In this document: positions 44,884-53,164 of the stretch, in pieces | Layout of the letters: each line of letters opens with the position of its first letter | Numbering within the stretch: the stretch's first letter is position 1 | Source of the DNA: an uncultured Lachnospiraceae bacterium | GTDB lineage: Bacteria > Bacillota > Clostridia > Lachnospirales > Lachnospiraceae | Direction: 5' to 3' | NCBI GenBank assembly: GCA_902798585.1 | Contig: CADBXF010000015.1 | Span: forward strand, 32,382 to 96,381 | Length of the DNA: 64,000 bases | Translations under genes and position numbers: made by a program | Notes under the pieces: model-generated | What the model was told of the DNA's origin: nothing | The model's input: only the letters and a program-made list of their open reading frames with translations | Databases searched by the model: none

Positions 44884-46128
44884 TTGGTTGAAATCAAAGG
44901 AGAAGAGAACGAAGCGGCTGCAAAGATACTGGTAATCGGTGTCGGAGGTGCCGGCAACAACGCGGTGAACCGCATGATCGAAGAGGGGATCGTGGGCGTT
45001 GAATTCGTTTGCGTCAACACGGATAAGCAGCATTTGAAAAACTGCCGGGCTCCTCAATGCATTCAGATAGGTGAGAAACTTACGAAGGGTCTTGGTGCCG
45101 GATCTCAGCCGGATGTCGGCGAGAAGGCAGCCGAGGAGAGCAAGGAAGAGCTGACCCAGATTATCAAGGGTGCGGATATGGTGTTCGTAACCTGCGGTAT
45201 GGGCGGCGGAACCGGAACCGGCGCTGCGCCCGTGGTAGCGCAGATTGCGAAGGAGATGGGCGTTTTGACCGTCGGTATCGTAACCAAGCCGTTCCGCTTT
45301 GAGGCAAAGCAGCGCATGGCTAACGCGCTGTCGGGCATCGAGCGTCTCCGCCAGTCCGTAGATACACTTATCGTAATCCCGAACGACCGTCTTCTTGAGA
45401 TTGTCGATCGTCGCACGACGATGCCGGAAGCTCTCCGCAAGGCGGACGAGGTTCTGCAGCAGGGTGTTCAGGGTATCACGGATCTCATCAATGCTCCGGC
45501 TCTCATCAACCTCGACTTCGCGGATGTTGAGACGGTTATGAAGGACAAGGGCGTTGCCCATATCGGTATCGGCTACGGCTCCGGCGACGACAAGTGCATG
45601 GAGGCTGTAAAGCAGGCCACCACTTCGCCGCTTCTCGAGACCAATATCGAGGGCGCAAGCCATGTTATTTTGCATATCGCAGGCGCTGTAAGCCTGATCG
45701 AGGTCAACGAGGCAGCTACCTATGTACAGGAGCTTGCCGGCGACGAGGCCAACATTATCTTCGGTGCCATCTACGATGAGACAGCTCCGGATCAGTGCCG
45801 CATCACGGTTATCGCTACGGGCCTTGAGGAGCATCCGAACGCTTCCTCGTCGGGTTCCGCAAACCGTCAGGGCTATGTACAGAAGAAGCCGCAGCAGGGC
45901 GCTTATACGGGACTCGGTTTCGTGAACCGCGGAACCGCACAGGTGGCTCCGGCAGGTGCGACGCAGACGCGTCCGAACTATGCAACACCCGCACAGCCTG
46001 CATACGCAGCTCCGACGCAGCCGGAACAGCCCGCATATGCAGCACCGACCTACCAGAAGCCTACGGGCTCCGAGAACGGTGCCGGCGGCATCAAGATTCC
46101 CGATTTCCTGCAGAAAAACAGAAAATAA
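44884..46128 (+). CDS. ftsZ: Cell division protein FtsZ
   Basis: FtsZ is the tubulin-like GTPase that forms the division ring. The 414-residue protein has [12 protein letters not shown] near residue 20, the tubulin signature [10 protein letters not shown] near 107, a T7 loop ([10 protein letters not shown]), a Gln/Pro/Tyr/Ala-rich linker with repeated PAYAAPT units, and the conserved C-terminal peptide [12 protein letters not shown] that binds partners. The start is TTG at 44884 with a near-perfect AAAGGAGG site eight bases upstream; no nearby ATG fits the family N-terminus. It ends the division cluster. Confidence 0.96.
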   Translation: MVEIKGEENEAAAKILVIGVGGAGNNAVNRMIEEGIVGVEFVCVNTDKQHLKNCRAPQCIQIGEKLTKGLGAGSQPDVGEKAAEESKEELTQIIKGADMVFVTCGMGGGTGTGAAPVVAQIAKEMGVLTVGIVTKPFRFEAKQRMANALSGIERLRQSVDTLIVIPNDRLLEIVDRRTTMPEALRKADEVLQQGVQGITDLINAPALINLDFADVETVMKDKGVAHIGIGYGSGDDKCMEAVKQATTSPLLETNIEGASHVILHIAGAVSLIEVNEAATYVQELAGDEANIIFGAIYDETAPDQCRITVIATGLEEHPNASSSGSANRQGYVQKKPQQGAYTGLGFVNRGTAQVAPAGATQTRPNYATPAQPAYAAPTQPEQPAYAAPTYQKPTGSENGAGGIKIPDFLQKNRK

Positions 46129-46142
46129 TCGGGACATCCGCA

Positions 46143-46184
46143 AAATTGCGCAATTTGCACAAAACTCGTAACATTTCTTGTGCA
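46143..46184. promoter_or_regulatory. Two inverted repeats upstream of the small surface protein gene
   Basis: A 14-bp perfect palindrome AAATTGCGCAATTT (46143-46156) is followed by TGCACAA (46156-46162) and TTGTGCA (46178-46184), a seven-base inverted repeat with a 15-base loop and TTTT after it. The second may act as a weak ftsZ terminator; the first looks like an operator. Confidence 0.4.
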
Positions 46185-46213
46185 TTTTGATGATAGCGAT
46201 TCATATGTACTTT

Positions 46214-46222
46214 TGCTACAAT
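46214..46222 (+). promoter_or_regulatory. Extended -10 promoter for the surface protein gene
   Basis: TGCTACAAT at 46214-46222 is an extended -10 (TGn-TACAAT) in an AT-rich gap, 47 bp before the ATG. No convincing -35 is present, as expected for extended -10 promoters. Confidence 0.55.
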
Positions 46223-46269
46223 GAGTCAAAGTGAATTCACAAAACTTTATCCTTAAGGAGGTAACTTTT

Positions 46270-46773
46270 ATGAAAAAGTTATTGAGCGTAATCGTTGCTG
46301 TTGCTCTTTGCGCAGTAATGGTTCTCGGAACTGCTCTTGCAGCAGACACCGTGCTTCTCGAGGGAACGAACGGCGAGGTTACGGATGCAATCAACAATGC
46401 ACCCGAGGGCGCTAAGATTGTCGTTACCGTAAAGTACACGGCTGAGGGCGGCACGGCAGGTGCCGGCTGGGGTATCGGCGGTATCGTTACCGACGGCAGC
46501 TGGAATGTAGGTGCTGATTTCCAGTCCACCACCACGGCTGAGCCCGCTGTAGGCGATGTGTTGACTTTCACCTTCGATGCTGATGCAGTTAAGAAGGCAG
46601 CTACCGGTGCTATCCAGGTCAACTACTACAATGGTTTCCAGGTTGTTAAGGCAGTGCTTCGTACGAGTGACGGCGCAGCTAAGACGGCTGACACCACGAT
46701 GGTTGTTCTCTTCGGCGCTGTTGCAGTTGTAGCTTTGGTTGCTGTAGTAGCTACCAAGAAGGCTCGCGCATAA
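46270..46773 (+). CDS. Small secreted, C-terminally anchored protein of unknown function
   Basis: This 167-residue protein has a clear signal peptide (MKKLLS..., cleavage probably after TALA at residue 24), a compact beta-rich domain with GWGIGG, GDVLTFTFDADA and IQVNYYNG, and a C-terminal membrane helix preceded by KTADTT (138-143) and ended by KKARA. The tail looks like a degenerate sortase signal or a simple anchor. The IQVNYYNG region recalls beta-sandwich carbohydrate-binding domains, but this is weak. A perfect AAGGAGG site, an extended -10, a strong terminator and T/A-ending codons suggest high expression. An in-frame start at 46231 is rejected. Confidence 0.85.
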   Translation: MKKLLSVIVAVALCAVMVLGTALAADTVLLEGTNGEVTDAINNAPEGAKIVVTVKYTAEGGTAGAGWGIGGIVTDGSWNVGADFQSTTTAEPAVGDVLTFTFDADAVKKAATGAIQVNYYNGFQVVKAVLRTSDGAAKTADTTMVVLFGAVAVVALVAVVATKKARA

Positions 46774-46800
46774 TCGCAGCTTGAGTAAAAGGACAAAGGA

Positions 46801-46829
46801 AAGCTCCCGATTTCTCGGGGGCTTTTTCT
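46801..46829 (+). terminator. Strong terminator after the small surface protein gene
   Basis: A ten-pair stem (46801-46810 with 46815-46824, one G-T pair) with a TTTC loop merges into a long T-rich tract. Confidence 0.92.
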
Positions 46830-46921
46830 TTTTCGCGAAACCTCCGCCGAAGCAGGGCGGTGTTTCCGCGTTTCGGCACATTCTGCGTCGGAAAAAAGAA
46901 GAAAAACGGGCGAGCAAGCGT

Positions 46922-46950
46922 TTGACATCGGGCGGAAGAAGTGCTACACT
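46922..46950 (+). promoter_or_regulatory. Near-consensus sigma-A promoter for the Mrp-like operon
   Basis: A perfect TTGACA (46922-46927) and TACACT (46945-46950) are 17 bp apart; TG one base before the -10 makes it also an extended -10. It lies 37 bp before the first gene of the antiporter operon. Confidence 0.9.
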
Positions 46951-46986
46951 GATACCTGATTTTTGTTGGTTCGCACGGAGGCCGTC

Positions 46987-47463
46987 ATGATTGCACTGTT
47001 TCTCATAATATGGATCGTGTTCAACGGGCGCCTGACCTGGGAAGTCGCTGTTCTCGGGTTGCTTTTGTGTATCCCGTTGTATTTGTTCTGCCGTGCATTT
47101 CTCGGATATTCTCTTCGCGGGGAATTTCGCATCTGGAAACGGATTCCCTGGGCGATTCGATATGTCGTCATCCTTCTCGCTGAGATTGTCAAAGCCAATT
47201 TCGCCGTGATGCGATTGATTCTTTCCGGCAGGCTTGAGCCGGAGCCGGTTCTTTTTTCCTTCCGCACAAAACTGAAGAACGAGACATCGAAGGTGGTGCT
47301 CGCGAACTCTATCACCCTGACTCCGGGGACTATCACCGTGAAGCTTTCTGACGACCGGTATGTTGTCCATGCGCTCGACCGGGACATTTCCGTCGGGACT
47401 GAGAACAGTGTGTTCGAGGCTATGCTGGCGGAGCTTGAGACGCAGGAAGGAGGCGCAAAATGA
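46987..47463 (+). CDS. mnhE: Mrp/Mbh antiporter subunit E
   Basis: This 158-residue protein is the MnhE/MrpE subunit of a multi-subunit cation/proton antiporter. It has two or three N-terminal membrane helices, then a soluble domain with the family motif ANSITLTPGT, followed by a DRDIS-like end. The ATG at 46987 follows ACGGAGG; a TTG at 46963 is in frame but poorly placed. It is the first gene of the operon, as in Mbh-type clusters where the E-F-G genes come first. Its stop overlaps mnhF as ATGA. Confidence 0.93.
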   Translation: MIALFLIIWIVFNGRLTWEVAVLGLLLCIPLYLFCRAFLGYSLRGEFRIWKRIPWAIRYVVILLAEIVKANFAVMRLILSGRLEPEPVLFSFRTKLKNETSKVVLANSITLTPGTITVKLSDDRYVVHALDRDISVGTENSVFEAMLAELETQEGGAK

Positions 47464-47891
47464 CGCTCTCCGATGCGTATGAAATTCTGTTCGGCGGTGC
47501 GGTCATCGTGCTTTTGTGCGTGATGTTCGGCTGTCTGATCCGCGCCGTCCGCGGCCCGGAAATCGCGGATCGTATCGTGTCCGTCAATATGCTCGGCACA
47601 TGTACGATTATGATTATCTGTATCCTTTCCCTCTGGCTGAAACAGAGTTATCTGCTTGATGTTGCGCTGATCTATGCGATGATCAGCTTTCTTGCCGTGG
47701 TCGTTCTCGTGCGTGTGTACCTCGGCGTCCATCGCGAGCATCTTCGGATGCGCGGACTCCCGGAGGAGCCGGGCGGGATTCTTAAGGACCCGGTGAAGTC
47801 TGTTTCGGGGAGCGCTGTATCATCCGCAGAACCGAAAGAAACTGCAGAGAGCGACAGGCCGGAAGCCTCGCGGAAGGGAGGCGCAAAATGA
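47460..47891 (+). CDS. mnhF: Mrp/Mbh antiporter subunit F
   Basis: MnhF-type small membrane protein of 143 residues. The first 95 residues have three membrane helices with IRAVRGPEIADRIVSVNM, a family-typical loop. The last 45 residues are a hydrophilic Ser/Glu/Pro-rich tail absent from typical MnhF. Similar tails (ending GGAK or GGTK) occur on the neighbouring subunits. Starts and stops overlap as ATGA on both sides. Confidence 0.93.
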   Translation: MTLSDAYEILFGGAVIVLLCVMFGCLIRAVRGPEIADRIVSVNMLGTCTIMIICILSLWLKQSYLLDVALIYAMISFLAVVVLVRVYLGVHREHLRMRGLPEEPGGILKDPVKSVSGSAVSSAEPKETAESDRPEASRKGGAK

Positions 47892-48238
47892 TGGAATGGC
47901 TGCGCTTTATCGTCGGCGGACTTTGTATCCTCACAGGGGTCGTCACGGCGTGTATTGCTCTTTACGGGTTGTTCAAGTTCCGCTTTGCGCTCAACCGCAT
48001 GCAGGCGGCTGCAATGACGGATACGCTGTCGATTTTGCTTGTCCTCCTCGGGTTGATTATCCTGCGGGGCTTCTCTTTCGATGCGCTGAAACTGCTGTTG
48101 ATTATCTTGTTTTTCTGGTTTGCAAGCCCGGTTTCCAGCCACCTTCTGGCAGGGCTTGAGGTCGAGATCAGCGACCGCTTAAAGGATAACTGTGAGGTCG
48201 AGAGCGAGGACCGGAAGGGCGGTGCGCATGCTGACTAA
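47888..48238 (+). CDS. mnhG: Mrp/Mbh antiporter subunit G
   Basis: MnhG-type protein of 116 residues with three membrane helices: FIVGGLCILTG, then RFALNRMQAAAMTDTL (family motif of R-x-R-MQAA type) and LKLLLIILFFWFASPVSSH. The C-terminal tail is charged. It overlaps the following gene by 11 bases. In Mrp complexes subunits E, F and G form the part most distant from the proton channels and help cation transfer. Confidence 0.92.
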   Translation: MMEWLRFIVGGLCILTGVVTACIALYGLFKFRFALNRMQAAAMTDTLSILLVLLGLIILRGFSFDALKLLLIILFFWFASPVSSHLLAGLEVEISDRLKDNCEVESEDRKGGAHAD

Positions 48239-48584
48239 GGGTATCCTGTTTCTTCTTCTGTTGTTTTTGATTGTTTGCGCTATCTCCGTAAGTTTTACGA
48301 AAAATCTTCTCGTTTCGGTCATCATTTATATGTCCTACAGCCTTGTGATGTCCGTGATCTGGATCTTTCTGCAGTCTCCGGATCTCGCTATCACGGAGGC
48401 CGCTGTCGGCGCCGGAATCACCAGCGTTTTGTTCTTCGTAACGCTTCGCAAAATCGACGCCGTCGAGGAGACGCCGGAGGACGGGGCGGAATCCGAAGCC
48501 GGGGTGGCCGGGACAGCGACCGAAACGGCGGATTCCGCTGCGGATGAATTCGCGGAGTTGCCCGGGGAAGGAGGCACAAAATGA
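48228..48584 (+). CDS. MbhD-like (DUF4040) antiporter subunit
   Basis: This 118-residue protein has three membrane helices and the DUF4040/MbhD pattern: SVIIYMSYSLVMSVIW followed by SPDLAITEAAVGAGITSVLF. In classic Mrp complexes this domain is the C-terminal part of MrpA; here it is a free subunit, as in membrane-bound hydrogenases. A hydrophilic tail of about 35 residues follows. The ATG at 48228 overlaps mnhG by 11 bases and follows GGAAGGG; an in-frame start at 48192 has no family-like sequence. Confidence 0.88.
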   Translation: MLTKGILFLLLLFLIVCAISVSFTKNLLVSVIIYMSYSLVMSVIWIFLQSPDLAITEAAVGAGITSVLFFVTLRKIDAVEETPEDGAESEAGVAGTATETADSAADEFAELPGEGGTK

Positions 48585-49603
48585 GCCGAATTCGCAAAGA
48601 TTATGAGAAATCCCGCAGAGCCAGATTCCTTTCGTTTGTCCGGGGCGACGATCCCGTCGTGACACCGGACCGCACGGAGGAATGGAAGCGGAAAGTCGAG
48701 GAGCGCGCGGAGTCCGACCGCCTGGAAAATGCGAGTTATCTCGAGCTTCCGGACATCGATCTGCAGGCGCGGGAGCGGGAGCGGATAAATACGAAGGGTG
48801 TTCGAGTTTTCCGAAGAATCTACTATGTGCTCGCTCTCGTTATGTGCTTTTTGATTGCGGGAATGTTGATTCTGAATATCGCTTACATGCCGGAATTCGG
48901 AAGCGCCACGGCGCCTACGGACAACGAGGTTGCGGAGCGATATCTCGAAAAGGGCGGAGAGGAGACCGGAGTGGTCAACGCCGTCACGGGCATGATTTTG
49001 CAATACCGCGCGTTTGATACCTTCGGCGAGACCAATGTGCTTTTTATCGGTGCGTGCACGGTTATCATCCTTTTGCTCCATCGGGAGGGAGAGAACGCGG
49101 CGAACCGGCGGCGCAAGAAGGAGGCCGAGGAAGCCGGAGACACGGCGGAATCCGACCGTGTGACCTTCTCGCCGGAGTATGACAGAAGAGGAGATATCAT
49201 CCTGCAGAAAATCGCGAGTCTGGTCGTTCCGATGATTTTCCTGTTCGGCTTGTATATCCTGCTGAACGGTCATCTGTCCCCCGGCGGCGGATTTTCCGGA
49301 GGAGCCGTGCTCGGCGCCGGTCTGATTCTTTACAACCAGGCGTTCGGCTTCCGCCGGACCGAGCGATTCTTTGACGAGAAGATTTACGATGTTCTCAAGG
49401 TCGGGTCGCTCTGCCTGTATGCGATGATTATCGGCTACTACCTGTTTACGGGCGCGAACGGAATCGCTTCGATTGTGCCGCTCGGAAGACTCGGAGACAT
49501 CCTGAGCTCGGGGTTGATTCTTCCGATTAACCTGCTCGTCGGAGTGGAGGTCGCATGCACGATGTACGCATTTTACGCATTGTTCCGAAAGGGAAGCTTC
49601 TGA
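48581..49603 (+). CDS. mnhB: MbhE-MnhB fusion antiporter subunit
   Basis: This 340-residue protein fuses two Mrp domains. A charged cytoplasmic N-terminus of 85 residues leads to one helix and the MbhE-type segment NAVTGMILQYRAFDTFGETNV. The second half is MnhB-like, with NGHLSPGGGFSGGAVLGAG, the conserved loop of that subunit, and four membrane helices. It starts as ATGA on the preceding stop. The fused layout keeps subunit order intact. The long basic N-terminus is unusual. Confidence 0.9.
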   Translation: MSRIRKDYEKSRRARFLSFVRGDDPVVTPDRTEEWKRKVEERAESDRLENASYLELPDIDLQARERERINTKGVRVFRRIYYVLALVMCFLIAGMLILNIAYMPEFGSATAPTDNEVAERYLEKGGEETGVVNAVTGMILQYRAFDTFGETNVLFIGACTVIILLLHREGENAANRRRKKEAEEAGDTAESDRVTFSPEYDRRGDIILQKIASLVVPMIFLFGLYILLNGHLSPGGGFSGGAVLGAGLILYNQAFGFRRTERFFDEKIYDVLKVGSLCLYAMIIGYYLFTGANGIASIVPLGRLGDILSSGLILPINLLVGVEVACTMYAFYALFRKGSF

Positions 49604-49618
49604 TTGTCGGAGGGAGTC

Positions 49619-49996
49619 ATGTTTGACGAATTGATTCACAATTATCTTGCCGTAGTTTCGATGGTTCTCTTCGGCATCGGATTCGGGAACCTTCTTCTTC
49701 AGAAAAATCTGATTAAGAAAATCATCGGAATGAATATCATGGACACGGCGGTATATTTGTTTCTGGCGTCCATGGGCTATATCAGCGGGCGTCTTGCCCC
49801 GATTGCAACGGACGGCAACACCGATCCGTCGCGCTATATCAATCCGATTCCGAGCGGACTGGTGCTCACCGGTATTGTCGTGTCCGTCAGCGTTACGGCG
49901 CTGATGCTGGCGCTCACGGTGCGTCTGTACCGCAGGTATCACTCGCTTGATATCGACGCCATCACGCTGATGGTGCAGCAGGAACACAGAGAGTAA
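49619..49996 (+). CDS. mnhC: Mrp/Mbh antiporter subunit C (NuoK-like)
   Basis: This 125-residue NuoK/MnhC-type protein has three membrane helices, with FGIGFGNLLLQKNLIKKIIGMNIMDTAVYLFL and NPIPSGLVLTGIVVSVSVTALMLAL, the family pattern NPxPxALxLTAIVI. It supplies glutamates for the proton path next to the large channel subunits. The ATG at 49619 follows CGGAGGG; a TTG at 49604 in frame is less likely. Confidence 0.93.
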   Translation: MFDELIHNYLAVVSMVLFGIGFGNLLLQKNLIKKIIGMNIMDTAVYLFLASMGYISGRLAPIATDGNTDPSRYINPIPSGLVLTGIVVSVSVTALMLALTVRLYRRYHSLDIDAITLMVQQEHRE

Positions 49997-49997
49997 A

Positions 49998-50042
49998 CCG
50001 TCTTCAGACGGATCAATTCTCCCGCCGGAGAGCGGGGGAGAA
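49998..50042 (+). promoter_or_regulatory. Paired intergenic hairpins between mnhC and the first channel subunit
   Basis: CCGTCT/AGACGG (49998-50011) forms a small hairpin. A second one pairs TTCTCCC (50017-50023) with GGGAGAA (50036-50042). Neither has a T tract. They sit at the only sizeable gap in the first half of the operon and could set the ratio of early to late subunits. Confidence 0.5.
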
Positions 50043-50057
50043 GCAGAGGTGCAGAGA

Positions 50058-51551
50058 ATGGATTGGATCCGAAATCTTCCGTTGATTGCCATCCTTCTTT
50101 CGATGGTGTCGGGACCGGTGTCATCCGTGCTGTCGGGGCGTGCCGCACGCCGCGTCAGCTTCTTTGTCGTGGTTACCTCCGGGATTCTCTCAATCCTTGT
50201 CTTCTGGTATGTGCTCAGAACGGGAGAGCCGTTCACATACAAAATGGGAGCGTTCCCCGCACCCTTCGGCAATGAGATCCGGGTCGGCGTTCTGGAGGCG
50301 ATGACGGCGACATTCTTCTGTTTCATCATGCTCCTCTCGCTGATCGGAGGGTATCATTTTACGGCTGCGGATATCGCGGAGGACCGCGAGAATCTGTTTT
50401 ACATCCTGATCAATCTGCTGTTGGCGTCGCTGCTTGCTCTGATTTACACAAACGACCTGTTCACGGGATATGTTTTTATCGAAATCAACACGATTTCCGC
50501 CTGCGGCCTCATCATGATTCGCGGGTGGGGACGAAATCTGCTTGCCGCCGTAAAATACATGATTATGTCGCTTCTCGGCTCCGGCCTTTTGCTGATTGCC
50601 ATCTCGATTCTCTACGGAATCACGGGGCATCTTTTGATGGAGCCGATGCATGAGTCGATTGTCGACATCGTCCGGGAGGGAACCTACACGGAACCGCTGA
50701 CGGTCGCCGTCGGTCTGTTCTGCGTCGGTATCGCCATCAAATCGGCGCTGTTCCCGTTCCACTCCTGGCTGCCCGATGCCTACGGCTATTCCACCTGCGC
50801 CTCGAGTGCGATTCTGTCGAGCCTCGTATCCAAGGGATACATTTTTCTGCTGATTAAGTTTTTCTATCGCGTCATCGGCACGGACATTATTCGATCGATT
50901 CAGGTCGACGATGTGCTGTTTGTGTTCGGTATCGCCGGAATGCTCATCGGCTCGATGAGCGCGATTCAGCAGCCGGATGTGGGGCGAATGATTGCATTTT
51001 CCTCGGTCGCCCAGATCGGCTATATCTACATGGGCTTCGGCATCAATACCGAGGCCGGCGTGATTGCTTCCATTTTCCATATTCTGGCGCATGCCGCCGG
51101 AAAATCGCTCCTGTTCGTATCGCTGAACGGTCTGTCCGGCGGAAACTGGGAAAATATGAACTACCGGAAGCTCCGCGGAGCCGCCTACCGAAACCGGATT
51201 GCAGGCGTCGGATTTGCCGTCGGCTCGCTGTCGATGGTCGGTATTCCGCTGCTTGCGGGCTTCACCTCGAAAGTGTATTTTGCGCAGGCGGCGTTTGCGC
51301 TGCCGTCGCGATCGAAAATGTTGGTTATGCTTGTTGCGCTCGCTGTCAGTACCATTCTGAACGCGATGTATTTCATCGGGCAGACAATCAACATTTATAC
51401 GCCGCTTCAGCGGAAAGATACCGCCTTTTCGGTCAAGGCGGGCAAGGCGATGTGGGTAGCTGTCGTATCGTTCATCGTCATCAACCTTTTGCTCGGAATC
51501 GGTTCGGAACCGATTTTCTCCTGGATTCAGACAGGCCTTTCGCGGTTTTGA
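50058..51551 (+). CDS. Proton-translocating antiporter subunit 1 (ND2/ND5/MnhD family)
   Basis: This 497-residue membrane protein has about 14 helices. It keeps the proton-channel residues of the family: the helix-5 glutamate E142 (FIEINTIS), helix-7 lysine K228 (AIKSALFPFHSWLP) and helix-8 lysine K259 (VSKG). The LFPFHSWLPDAYGY loop is diagnostic. It lacks the HE extension seen in the MnhA-like subunit and is most like MnhD/NuoN. A GTG at 50049 is in frame and cannot be excluded; ATG 50058 follows AGAGGTG. Confidence 0.9.
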   Translation: MDWIRNLPLIAILLSMVSGPVSSVLSGRAARRVSFFVVVTSGILSILVFWYVLRTGEPFTYKMGAFPAPFGNEIRVGVLEAMTATFFCFIMLLSLIGGYHFTAADIAEDRENLFYILINLLLASLLALIYTNDLFTGYVFIEINTISACGLIMIRGWGRNLLAAVKYMIMSLLGSGLLLIAISILYGITGHLLMEPMHESIVDIVREGTYTEPLTVAVGLFCVGIAIKSALFPFHSWLPDAYGYSTCASSAILSSLVSKGYIFLLIKFFYRVIGTDIIRSIQVDDVLFVFGIAGMLIGSMSAIQQPDVGRMIAFSSVAQIGYIYMGFGINTEAGVIASIFHILAHAAGKSLLFVSLNGLSGGNWENMNYRKLRGAAYRNRIAGVGFAVGSLSMVGIPLLAGFTSKVYFAQAAFALPSRSKMLVMLVALAVSTILNAMYFIGQTINIYTPLQRKDTAFSVKAGKAMWVAVVSFIVINLLLGIGSEPIFSWIQTGLSRF

Positions 51552-51590
51552 CAAGCCGCCCCGAAATCTCCTAAGAGGGAGGATTGCGTT

Positions 51591-53123
51591 ATGATGAAAG
51601 CATGGCTTATGCCGGCGGCGGTGCTTCTGCCGGTAATCGGGGCACTTTGTGTGTGCCTCTGCGAGCCCCTGCGCCGGAATGTACGGCGGATGCGGAGCGT
51701 AGTTTTTGCAACCGTTTCGGTCACGGCCGCGATTGTTATCTGCATCGCGTTGCTCGGAAAGGTTGACATCGCTCCGGCGAAGTTTCTGCCCGGAGTTCCG
51801 ATTTATTTCCGCTCGGACGGCATTGCGGGCTTATTTTCCGTGCTTACGGTTTCCATGTGGCTGCTGTCAACCGTGTTTTCGTTCGATTACATGAGCCACG
51901 GGGAGAGGGAAGAGCGCTATCAGACCTTTTCGCTTTTGTCTCTCGGCGCGCTTATGGGCGTATGCTTTTCCGGAAACCTTGTCACAACCTACATTTTCTA
52001 TGAGATGATGACGCTTGCGACATTCCCTCTTGTGATGCATGAGCAGACGAAAGAGGCGATTTCCGCGGGCATGACCTATCTGTATTACTCGCTCGCGGGG
52101 GCCTTTCTCGGACTCGTCGGAATCTTCTTCCTGTACCGGTGTGCGGATCCGGCGAGAGAGGCAACCGGAGGGATTCTCTCTTATGCAGCCGGGGGATTCT
52201 TAAAGTCCGGTATGACCGGGACGGAGACGGCGGGGCTTCTTGTGGCTGTCTTCTTCATGCTGCTCGGCTTCGGCTCCAAGGTCGGTATGTTTCCGCTCCA
52301 CGGATGGCTTCCGAAGGCGCATCCCGTGGCGCCGGCACCCGCATCGGCGCTCTTGTCCGGCAACATTACGAAAATGGGTATCCTCTTTGTAATCCGCGTG
52401 GTGTATTACAGCGTCGGACCGTCTTTCCTGCAGGGAACCTGGGTGCAGAAGACGCTTCTCACGCTTGCGATGATTACGGTGTTCCTCGGTTCGATGCTTG
52501 CGTTCCGCGAAAAAGTCATGAAAAAGCGTCTGGCCTACTCGACGGTCAGCCAGACTTCATATATCCTCGCGGGCTTGTACCTGATGTCGCCGGAGGCGGC
52601 TTTTACGGGTGCGATTCTTCATATTGTGTTCCATTCGGTGATTAAAAATCTGCTGTTCCTCTGCGCTGGTGCCGTGATTGCACGGGACGGAAAGACGAAG
52701 GTTTCGGAGTGGAAGGGACTCGGGCGGACGGAGCCGGCGGTCATGGCCGTGTTTACCGTCGGAGGTCTTGCTCTGGTCGGCATTCCGCCGTTCTCGGGCT
52801 TTGTCAGCAAATGGCAGATTGCTACCGGTGCACTGGCGTCAGGCGTCCCCGTGTTCCGCTATTGCGTGCCGGTGATTCTGTTGATCAGCGCACTTCTCAC
52901 GGCGGGATACCTGATCACCGTGTCCGCGGACGCGTTCTTTGTGCCGGAGCCGGAAAATGCCGGGGACGCCGAGAAAATCGAACCGGCGCCTTCGGAAAAT
53001 CGGAGACGGCTTTCGCTGCGCATGGCCCTTCCGTTGTTCATTCTCGCTGCGGCAGCCACATTGTTCGGTTTGTTCCCGAATGCTTTGACGGAGTTCGCAG
53101 CTTCGCTGTTTCGTGAGTTTTAA
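51591..53123 (+). CDS. Proton-translocating antiporter subunit 2 (MnhD/NuoM-like)
   Basis: This 510-residue polytopic protein has the channel residues E138 (FYEMMTLATFPLVMHE), K230 (GSKVGMFPLHGWLPKAH) and K261 (ITKMG). It is closest in style to NuoM/MnhD. A charged loop near residues 450-470 separates the last helices. The ATG at 51591 (ATGATG) follows AGAGGGAGG. It lies 39 bp after the previous subunit. Confidence 0.92.
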   Translation: MMKAWLMPAAVLLPVIGALCVCLCEPLRRNVRRMRSVVFATVSVTAAIVICIALLGKVDIAPAKFLPGVPIYFRSDGIAGLFSVLTVSMWLLSTVFSFDYMSHGEREERYQTFSLLSLGALMGVCFSGNLVTTYIFYEMMTLATFPLVMHEQTKEAISAGMTYLYYSLAGAFLGLVGIFFLYRCADPAREATGGILSYAAGGFLKSGMTGTETAGLLVAVFFMLLGFGSKVGMFPLHGWLPKAHPVAPAPASALLSGNITKMGILFVIRVVYYSVGPSFLQGTWVQKTLLTLAMITVFLGSMLAFREKVMKKRLAYSTVSQTSYILAGLYLMSPEAAFTGAILHIVFHSVIKNLLFLCAGAVIARDGKTKVSEWKGLGRTEPAVMAVFTVGGLALVGIPPFSGFVSKWQIATGALASGVPVFRYCVPVILLISALLTAGYLITVSADAFFVPEPENAGDAEKIEPAPSENRRRLSLRMALPLFILAAAATLFGLFPNALTEFAASLFREF

Positions 53124-53164
53124 CATGTTTTTGCAGCTATCCTGAGGTTAGGAGTCATTTTCCG

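Noticed and set aside
48335..50329. A 664-codon minus-strand open frame opposite the mnhB-mnhC region
   Set aside because: It has no credible ribosome site or domain. The + strand carries clear membrane subunits with ATGA overlaps.
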